Positions 58,026 through 64,000 of a stretch of 64,000 bases of DNA are shown here, piece by piece; within the stretch, counting starts at the first letter, position 1, and the number at the start of each line of letters is the position of its first letter. The DNA is from an uncultured Eubacterium sp. Its GTDB lineage: Bacteria > Bacillota > Clostridia > Peptostreptococcales > Anaerovoracaceae. The position numbers were made by a program, and so were the translations under genes. The DNA is taken from positions 121,937-185,936 of the forward strand of contig UQRM01000001.1 in the NCBI GenBank assembly GCA_900543485.1, in the 5' to 3' direction. The notes under the pieces were generated by a model, which had not been told where the DNA came from, searched no databases, and was given only the letters and a program-made list of their open reading frames with translations.

Positions 58026-58286
58026 ATGTCCGATGATATAAACAAAAAAGAAGAGCAGCTTCGGGAACGACTGGAAAAGATAAAAGCCATGGAGACGGAG
58101 CTGAAGAAGAGAGAAAAAGCTGTCAAGGACAAGGAAAAGGCCAAGAAGCAGATGGTCCTGCGGTTGTCGCCCAGCCTTTGGAACGAGATCGCGGCGTGGG
58201 CGGAGGAGGACTTCCGCTCGATCAACGGGCAGGTGGAATATCTGCTGAGCGAGTGTGTAAGACGGCGAAAGAATAAGGAAACGTAA
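58026..58286 (+). CDS. Ribbon-helix-helix (Arc-like) DNA-binding protein
   Basis: 86 residues. A charged coiled-coil N-terminus (EEQLRERLEKIKAMETELKKREK) is followed by an Arc/CopG-like domain: KQMVLRLSPSLWNEIAAWAEED, then RSINGQVEYLLSECVRRR. The beta strand (QMVLRL) would contact DNA, and NGQVEYLL is the conserved second helix. GAGGGG lies seven bases before ATG 58026. As second gene of the SPFH operon it is the natural candidate to bind the TGATATCA pair at the promoter and repress its own operon. Confidence 0.85.
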   Translation: MSDDINKKEEQLRERLEKIKAMETELKKREKAVKDKEKAKKQMVLRLSPSLWNEIAAWAEEDFRSINGQVEYLLSECVRRRKNKET

Positions 58287-58319
58287 AAACAGATGACGGA
58301 TATCCACAGGATAATATCA

Positions 58320-59897
58320 TCACAGCTTTTTTATCTCAGCCAGCATGATATCGTGTGGATCCAGGGATGCTGAATAAGTAAAACTGCCGGAGGAATCCAC
58401 AGTTTTCCACGACAGCCGCGGGGCGGACATCTGCAGTATCTGCCACATCTCTCCGTCCGAAAGGTTAGCCTTGAAATCCAGTTGTTTCCAGAAAGAAAGG
58501 CAGGTGGAATCGGAGCACAGTCTGTGCTCCGTTATTTGATATCTGCCAGGCATGTTGAAAAAATTGAATTCCATGTCGTGGCGGGTATCCGTATCATCGT
58601 TGAAAAACAGCAGCGCGGCTTTCTCGTCTCTCAAGGTCATCAGATACCAGTCATCGAAACTCCCGATGGTGCCTTGATGACCGAGAAGAAAGTGGCGGAG
58701 GTAGTATAGCGGTTTTTTCATGCCGTTGAAAGTGAGCGTGCCTCTTCTGTCATTTTCCGAATCTACAGATGCCTGAGGGATAGCGGCGGATTCAGGGCAT
58801 TTGAGTATGGATTTCAAAACGTCCAGGCAATCCTGCTGAGCATCGTAGCCGGAATAGAATTCTCCGGGAGAGATATCAGGCGCATTGCTGCCGAAGTGAC
58901 GGCCGCTTTTTATTTTTCTGAAATCCAGAGAAGCGGACATCACCTGTTGGGAAGCGCCGGTGAAGGCAGGTCTTTCGTTGTATGATTCGATGACATCGTT
59001 GATGCTGTCCAGTGGAAGCTGGCGAAATCGGTTTTTTGCCCGACCAAGTATCTCTTTGCCATAGAGCTGTCTGTATTCTTTCGGATGACAGCCAAACCAC
59101 TCTATGAAATTTTCCACGTAGTATTTGGCATTGGAAAATCCCACATTGGAGGAGATGTGGGCGATGGAGTGGTCGGTGGTGAGAAGCTCTACCTCCGACA
59201 TCTCCACCCGGACCATGCTGACAAAGTTGCGGAAGCTGTCGCCGACGAAACGCTGGAACAGGTGAGAGAGGTAGTAGCTGTTGATGTTTTCCGCTTCGGC
59301 GATGGATGACAGACCCAGTTTATACGGATAATTGCTGTAAACAAATGTAACGACCCGGCTGATGCGTTCCATCTGAACAGGATCACGCGACACCTGATGC
59401 TCAAAGGTCCGCTTTTCATGGTTGACAGTAAATCCTCGAAAATCACTGTAGAGGGAATCTATCAGTGTATGGGCAGTGTCCATTATCCTGTTTTTATATC
59501 CGCGCTTCCTGCTGTGGAGTTCGGATATGATGGAAAACATGTGGACCTTCAGCGCCAGCTGCTTCTTATATGTGGCAATGTTTTCGCTGACCTTGGTGGT
59601 GAAGACCTGGCTGTCCAGGGAAGGATGGCGAGCGGAAAAGTAGTCGACGTTTAAGCTGAGTATGACAACTAAATTATTGCCTGACAAGGCGCGAAACCCG
59701 TGAACATCCTCATTATGTATTATGTGGATGTTGTTTTTTGAAAGGCGGTAGCGGGCATAAGTGAGCTTCAGCTCGATTTCGCCTTCCAGGACATAGACTA
59801 TCTGTATATCGTTATGAGTGTGCCATGGGATCTGCTCTATTTCCAAAACCTGTACCTTTACAGGCAGCTCGTCTTCGTAGTTTATTTCCTGGAACAT
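58320..59897 (-). CDS. AraC-family regulator with C-terminal glycosidase-like beta domain
   Basis: 525 residues. N-terminal cupin (IPWHTHNDIQIVYVLEGEIEL), central HTH pair (LGLSSIAEAENINSYYLSHLFQRF and IAHISSNVGFSNAKYYVENF, ending WFGCHPKEYRQLYG), then about 240 residues of beta-rich sequence (RGTLTFNGMKKPLYYLRHFLLGHQG) like the GH39-type beta domain found fused to some AraC regulators. Only the non-catalytic domain seems present. GGAGG precedes ATG 59897. An extended -10 (TGGTATAAT, minus strand 59963-59955) lies upstream. It is divergent from the fourth amidohydrolase, which it probably regulates. Confidence 0.88.
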   Translation of the reverse strand: MFQEINYEDELPVKVQVLEIEQIPWHTHNDIQIVYVLEGEIELKLTYARYRLSKNNIHIIHNEDVHGFRALSGNNLVVILSLNVDYFSARHPSLDSQVFTTKVSENIATYKKQLALKVHMFSIISELHSRKRGYKNRIMDTAHTLIDSLYSDFRGFTVNHEKRTFEHQVSRDPVQMERISRVVTFVYSNYPYKLGLSSIAEAENINSYYLSHLFQRFVGDSFRNFVSMVRVEMSEVELLTTDHSIAHISSNVGFSNAKYYVENFIEWFGCHPKEYRQLYGKEILGRAKNRFRQLPLDSINDVIESYNERPAFTGASQQVMSASLDFRKIKSGRHFGSNAPDISPGEFYSGYDAQQDCLDVLKSILKCPESAAIPQASVDSENDRRGTLTFNGMKKPLYYLRHFLLGHQGTIGSFDDWYLMTLRDEKAALLFFNDDTDTRHDMEFNFFNMPGRYQITEHRLCSDSTCLSFWKQLDFKANLSDGEMWQILQMSAPRLSWKTVDSSGSFTYSASLDPHDIMLAEIKKL

Positions 59898-60113
59898 TAT
59901 GTACCTCCGTTTTCCCCTGCGGCAAAAAGATAATGGTCTTAGTTGCTATTTTTGATTATACCACATGTGAAGTCGAGTGTATGTACGCAATAATAATTCA
60001 GAACATTTTAAATAATATAGCAAAAGACCGCAACAGAAGTATGTCATCCGATTATTTTCTGGTATAAAATTAACGGAGAGAAATTTCAGGGATGGAAAGG
60101 ACGGTGAATATTC

Positions 60114-61757
60114 ATGTCGATCAATGGAAAAGCGGACATCCTCATAGAAGGCGGAAAGATATTCTGTGGGAAGGGTCTGCCGGAGGACAAGGAATTCATA
60201 GCGGTGGCCGATGGAAAGATCGTGGCCGTCGGGAAGGGGCAGGACGAGGCGGCCCGGTTCAAGGGACCCGAAACAAAAGTGATAGCTCTCGGGGAAAACG
60301 AACTGGTCATCCCGGGGCTGCATGACAACCATATACACTTGATGCAGGCCGGGATGCTGGATAAATACGCGGATCTTTTCCACGCAATGTCGCGTGAAGA
60401 AGTGGCGCAGATAGTGTCAGATTTCGCATCGACCATTCCTCAGGAAAAATGGGTGATAGGATTCGGATGGTGCAGGCTCAGCTGGGAGGACACATCCCAT
60501 CCGACAAAGGAGACACTGGACAGAGTATTGCCTGACAGACCTGTGTTCCTTCTGGATTATGAGCTCCATGGCGCATGGGTCAATAGCAAGGCGCTGGAGA
60601 TCTGTGGCATAGACGCTGATACACCTGATCCTCCTTTTGGCGAGATAGCCAGGGATGAAAAGGGACAGCCGACAGGTTATTTATATGAAACAGCTCTTTG
60701 TCTGGTGGGAGAGTATGCCTTTGACTTTTCCGATGAAATGGTGGAGGATCTGATAACGCGGTACATGGACAACGCGGTGAGAAAGGGGATAACTTCTGTC
60801 AGTGACATGACGCCGTATCTGGGACTGAACCTGGCCTATGAAAATACTTATTACAGGATGGACAGGGAAGGTGGCCTCAAGATAAGAGTGAACGCAGCCA
60901 GAAATCTCTTCGAAGATATAGACAAGGTCCTTGAAGTCAAAGCGAAAGCTGAGAGCAGCGGGACCGGCATGTACAGAGTACCATATGTAAAGCAGTTCAT
61001 CGATGGCGTGATAGCCAATCATACAGCATTGCTGGCGGAGCCGTACAATGATATGCCTGACTCCAGAGGTGGTTCGCTGTTGGATCTGGATCAGTTGAAC
61101 GCGGCAGTGGAGATCGCCCACGAGAACGATATCTCGGTGAGACTCCATGCTTGCGGTGACGGTGCTGTGCACGCAGCCCTTGACGCTTATGAAAACGCCA
61201 TGAAAAAATACGGCAAGACAAAGGCACGTCATCAGATAGAGCATATAGAAGTGATTTTGCCTGAGGACATAGGACGTTTTGGCCAGCTGGGTGTGATAGC
61301 TTCAGTACAGCCGGAGCATATCATTTCCGTGCTGCCATCCTTCGCCGACAATTGTTATCCGCAGCTGCTGGGGCCTGAACGCGACAAGTATACCTGGGCG
61401 TTCAGATCGCTGCTGGACGCGGGCGCTGTACTGGCTGCCGGAAGCGATGCTCCCGTTGTAGAGGGAGATCCGTTCTTTGGCATGTACTGCGGCCTGACAC
61501 GTATCTATCCTGACGGGACACCTGAAGGTGGCTGGAACCCACAGGAAATCATAGATATCAGGGAATTGATCCACGCTTATACCTGGGGCGCGGCTTATGC
61601 CGAGAGGCGGGAAGATGAGCTGGGTACTCTGGAAGAAGGGAAGCTTGCTGATATCACTGTCGTTGACAGAGACCTCCTGACCTCCAGTCCTGAACAGGTA
61701 AAAGAAGCGCAGGTCCTGTATACCATCGTAAACGGAAAGGTCGTATACGAGAAATAG
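60114..61757 (+). CDS. Amidohydrolase family protein (YtcJ-like), copy 4
   Basis: 547 residues. GLHDNHIHLMQAG (HxH), VRLHACGDGAVHAALDAYE, ARHQIEHIEVILPED and AAGSDAPVVEGDPF supply the metal site; the C-terminus has GTLEEGKLADITVVDRDLL. It shares whole blocks with copy 1 and is clearly the nearest paralogue of it. A TATAAA with extended TGG (60060-60068) gives a promoter, and AAGGACGG lies before ATG 60114. It is transcribed away from the AraC-type gene and stands alone before a bidirectional terminator. Confidence 0.9.
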   Translation: MSINGKADILIEGGKIFCGKGLPEDKEFIAVADGKIVAVGKGQDEAARFKGPETKVIALGENELVIPGLHDNHIHLMQAGMLDKYADLFHAMSREEVAQIVSDFASTIPQEKWVIGFGWCRLSWEDTSHPTKETLDRVLPDRPVFLLDYELHGAWVNSKALEICGIDADTPDPPFGEIARDEKGQPTGYLYETALCLVGEYAFDFSDEMVEDLITRYMDNAVRKGITSVSDMTPYLGLNLAYENTYYRMDREGGLKIRVNAARNLFEDIDKVLEVKAKAESSGTGMYRVPYVKQFIDGVIANHTALLAEPYNDMPDSRGGSLLDLDQLNAAVEIAHENDISVRLHACGDGAVHAALDAYENAMKKYGKTKARHQIEHIEVILPEDIGRFGQLGVIASVQPEHIISVLPSFADNCYPQLLGPERDKYTWAFRSLLDAGAVLAAGSDAPVVEGDPFFGMYCGLTRIYPDGTPEGGWNPQEIIDIRELIHAYTWGAAYAERREDELGTLEEGKLADITVVDRDLLTSSPEQVKEAQVLYTIVNGKVVYEK

Positions 61758-61843
61758 CTGAACGCCGGCAATGACATGTCTGTTCTGACCTGCCGACTTG
61801 TCGACCTGTCGCCGCACTGTCGAAGCAATGTTATTTCCATATG

Positions 61844-61884
61844 AAAACTGCCGCATCGTCTTTTGTTCGACGCGGCAGTTTTTT
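61844..61884. terminator. Bidirectional terminator between amidohydrolase and glnA
   Basis: AAAACTGCCGC (61844-61854) and GCGGCAGTTTTTT (61872-61884) with an inner CGTC/GACG pairing. It has T-runs on both strands and serves two convergent genes. Confidence 0.85.
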
Positions 61885-61916
61885 GCAGGGCAAAGCCCAT
61901 GCTGAGCAGCGATCTG

Positions 61917-63347
61917 TTACAGATCATAGTACATGCTGAATTCCATAGGCGTAGGCATGTTGGCGTGTTTGCTCACGTCTGCCCGCTTGTTTTCCAGCCA
62001 TATCTCGATGAGACGTTCAGGGAAAACTCCGCCTTCTGTAAGAAAAGCGTGATCCTTTTCCAGTTCGTCGAGAGCTTCATCCAGAGTCTTCGGAAGGCTC
62101 TTTATCTTTTCTTTTTCCTCATCGCTCAGTGTATAGAGATTGAAATCGTATGGCCCGTATCCCTCGGCTACAGGGTCGATCTTATTCTTTATACCGTCGC
62201 ATCCGGCCATAAGGATGGCGGCAAAAGCATAGTACGGATTGCATGTGCCGTCAGGATTTCTCACTTCAAATCTCTTCTTATCGGGATCTTTGGCGTATGC
62301 CGGGATACGAATGACCGAGCTCCTGTTGGCAGTAGCGAAACCGATGGTCACCGGAGCTTCATAGCCTGGGACCAGTCTCTTGAAGGAGTTGGTGCTCGGG
62401 TTGGTGAAAGCGCACAGCGCTTTTATGTGCTTGAGTATGCCGCCCATGAAATGCATGGCAGTCTCTGAAAGCTGGGAATAGCCGTTTTCGTCGTAGAAAA
62501 GAGGCTTGCCGTCTTTGAAAAGATGCATATGGACATGCATGCCGTTGCCGGCTTCGTCGAATACAGGCTTAGGCATGAAAGTAGCCGTTTTACCTTCAGC
62601 AATGGCTTCGTTTTTGATGAGATACTTGGTCATCATGGTCTTATCGGCCATTTCAGTAACACCGCCGAATTCAACTTCTATCTCCAGCTGACCCGGGCCA
62701 CCTACCTCATGGTGATGATACTTTACTTTGATTCCCTGATCCTCCATCAACATGGCCACTCTGCTCCTGAAATCATAGAGTACGTCCTGAGGCGGAGCCA
62801 TGTGATAACCGCCTTTGTGGGCCATCTTGTATCCCAGGTTGAAATTCTGGTCATCTGTGTTCCATTCCGCCTGTTCTGTATCGATGCAGAATCCGGACTC
62901 GTTAGGCTTAGTGGAATAGCTTACGTGATCAAATACGTGAAATTCATATTCAGGACCGATGCGCATCTCATCGGCGATACCCTGCTCTTTCATGTAAGCC
63001 TCCGCATGCTTCGCTACATTTCTCGGATCCTGGTCGAAAGGATAGTTCTCAGGCATTCCTATTACATAGACGTCTCCTATCATCGCAAGCGTTGGTATTT
63101 CCATAAATGGATCTATGTAGGCTGACGAAAGGTCCGGGATGAAGACCATGTCGCTCTTTTCTACCGGAGCAAACCCATAATTGCTGCCGTCAAAGCCGAT
63201 ACCGCTCTTCAAAGTGTCTTCGGTGAATCTGTCTGCGGGAATGGTAAGGTGCCTCCACCTCCCGTTGAGATCTACCATCATAAAATCTACCATTTTGATA
63301 TTTTCAGTGTCGATGAAGCTCCTGGCTTCCTCAAAAGATTTGAACAT
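61917..63347 (-). CDS. glnA: Glutamine synthetase, type I
   Basis: 476 residues. It makes glutamine from glutamate, ammonia and ATP. GIGFDGSNYGFAPVEKSDM is the N-terminal beta-grasp end, RIGPEYEFHVFD the first metal-binding Glu, HHHEVGGPGQLEIEVEF the second set, NGMHVHMHL the ATP-site His, and NRSSVIRIPAYA with RFEVRNPDGTCNPYYAFAAIL the glutamate/ATP site. The size is that of GSI. It stands alone behind a consensus promoter; no glnR-like repressor gene is next to it. Confidence 0.95.
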   Translation of the reverse strand: MFKSFEEARSFIDTENIKMVDFMMVDLNGRWRHLTIPADRFTEDTLKSGIGFDGSNYGFAPVEKSDMVFIPDLSSAYIDPFMEIPTLAMIGDVYVIGMPENYPFDQDPRNVAKHAEAYMKEQGIADEMRIGPEYEFHVFDHVSYSTKPNESGFCIDTEQAEWNTDDQNFNLGYKMAHKGGYHMAPPQDVLYDFRSRVAMLMEDQGIKVKYHHHEVGGPGQLEIEVEFGGVTEMADKTMMTKYLIKNEAIAEGKTATFMPKPVFDEAGNGMHVHMHLFKDGKPLFYDENGYSQLSETAMHFMGGILKHIKALCAFTNPSTNSFKRLVPGYEAPVTIGFATANRSSVIRIPAYAKDPDKKRFEVRNPDGTCNPYYAFAAILMAGCDGIKNKIDPVAEGYGPYDFNLYTLSDEEKEKIKSLPKTLDEALDELEKDHAFLTEGGVFPERLIEIWLENKRADVSKHANMPTPMEFSMYYDL

Positions 63348-63388
63348 TCCAATTCTCCTTTGTTTTTTGAAAATAGCCGTTTGACTAA

Positions 63389-63417
63389 AGTATATATTTA
63401 AGGAAAGCAGTTGTCAA
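63389..63417 (-). promoter_or_regulatory. Sigma-A promoter of glnA
   Basis: Minus strand TTGACA (63417-63412), 17 nt, TATACT (63394-63389), about 35 bases before the start codon region. Confidence 0.88.
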
Positions 63418-63420
63418 TTT

Positions 63421-63652
63421 GTCGTGGAGTTTTTCTGTGACAGACCCGGGTAAAATACCTACATTTTGCGAAACATGAAAAATGTAGGCAAGATCCAATG
63501 GGTTCAAGGATATTGGACGTTTTTAGTACAGAGGAAAAATCAAGGATTTATGGCATATAGGCGGATATTCGGCTGAAGGAGAGCGTGTAAACGTTGAAAA
63601 TTTTATCTACATTTCGCAAAAAAGGTAAGGGTCAAAACATAGGCACAAGGTA
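63421..63652. other. Non-coding stretch upstream of glnA with small dyads
   Basis: No gene is visible. It contains a hairpin CCTACATTTT / AAAAATGTAGG (63458-63488) and a TCCAAT / ATTGGA dyad just after it. A second CTACATTT followed by CGCAAAA near 63607 recalls the first (CTACATTTTGCGAAA). Confidence 0.4.
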
Positions 63653-63696
63653 AAACAATCCCCTTGTTCACAGAGATGTGAACAAGGGGATTGTTT
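63653..63696. terminator. Perfect 19-bp hairpin, bidirectional terminator
   Basis: AAACAATCCCCTTGTTCAC and its complement around the loop AGAGAT, with T-rich ends on both strands. The group II intron begins directly after it. Confidence 0.75.
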
Positions 63697-63699
63697 CTT

Positions 63700-64000
63700 G
63701 TTCGCCCGCCATGGGCGGGCTCTAACGGGTGGAAGTCCCGAGTGCGCGTAGGCAACGACGAAGCACATAGCTGAACAGCAAGGGTGTCCATCGTGAGGTG
63801 GAATCTGGAGGAAGCTGTAGGCAAACCTCTGGCCTGACGGACAGGAACCACATATAAGGCTGGGAAATACGGATAAGGCGGCAAGAAACGCTGAAGTCCA
63901 AAAGTTGCTGGAAGTACCAGTAGATGTGGCAGGTATATGGAGGGAAAGAGTCCGCACCTTAAGCGGGGAGGTCTCACAGGCGGTCTCATTAGCCGTAGTA
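63700..64000 (+). mobile_element. Group II intron, 5' part (runs off the window)
   Basis: From about 63700 the sequence matches domain I of the group II introns common in Clostridia: a GCCCGCCATGGGCGGGC stem, AACGGGTGGAAGTCCCGAGTGCG, the GGTGTCC...GGAATCTGGAGGAAGCTGTAGG block, and the later AAGAGTCCGCACCTTAAGC segment that normally precedes the maturase (ltrA-like) gene. The reverse transcriptase lies beyond the window. The exact 5' splice site is not certain. The intron sits just after a strong terminator hairpin, as is usual for introns that use terminator stems as targets. Confidence 0.8.

Overview
The window looks like the chromosome of a strictly anaerobic, amino-acid-fermenting member of the Clostridia (Eubacteriales), perhaps of the Anaerovoracaceae/Family XIII type. 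The reasons are two ferredoxin-dependent 2-oxoacid oxidoreductases, paired phenylacetate-CoA ligases, strong GGAGG ribosome sites, sigma-A type promoters, a lysine (L-box) riboswitch, a Firmicute-type (T7SSb) secretion locus and a class B sortase. The genus is inference. No rRNA, tRNA, CRISPR array or complete insertion sequence was seen.

Layout. 0-5 kb: an iron-sulfur flavoprotein, an Rpn/PD-(D/E)XK protein, three coupled small membrane proteins on the minus strand, a GNAT acetyltransferase and a YbaK-type deacylase. 5-8.2 kb: a gamma-delta-alpha-beta 2-oxoacid:ferredoxin oxidoreductase operon whose promoter lies inside a terminator-like inverted repeat. 8.6-28.2 kb: one long type VII secretion operon with FHA protein, ParA/CpaE-like ATPase, YukD/EsaB, EssC, three WXG100-like proteins, a candidate effector with a membrane partner, TPR protein, Ser/Thr kinase, a tail protein with repeated STEIL motifs and a 1680-residue surface protein. 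28.4-29.6 kb: dapA under a lysine riboswitch. 29.9-37.2 kb: a decay zone in which a response regulator, a LysR gene, an aldo/keto reductase, a betaine-type permease/binding protein and a nitroreductase are truncated, fused or frameshifted, among an intact histidine kinase, an APC permease and an ABC ATPase.

37.3-42.6 kb: an amidohydrolase, then a tyrosine recombinase followed by a 294-bp segment bounded by two 20-bp sites that are exact reverse complements. The segment holds a good promoter pointing away from the downstream genes and two bidirectional terminators. This is the architecture of an invertible promoter, and it would switch an HTH protein and a von Willebrand A surface protein. 42.7-49 kb: paaK-iorA-iorB-paaK-ACT for aromatic 2-oxoacid oxidation, then a sortase. 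49.5-49.8 kb: a seven-unit, 51-52 bp period dyad array. 49.9-61.8 kb: three more YtcJ-like amidohydrolases (four in all) with an APC permease, two AraC-type regulators, a DUF3237-like protein and an SPFH/ribbon-helix-helix pair with a tandem operator. 61.9-63.4 kb: glnA on the minus strand. The window ends inside the 5' part of a group II intron.

How it fits together: transporters, amidohydrolases and the two ferredoxin oxidoreductases suggest uptake, deacylation and oxidative fermentation of amino acids and acylated derivatives. The T7SS operon has its own phosphorylation circuit (kinase, threonine-motif tail, FHA readers). The recombinase cassette suggests phase-variable display of a surface adhesin. 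Three intergenic regions carry regularly spaced inverted-arm elements of similar length but different arm sequence, and I cannot assign these to a known family.
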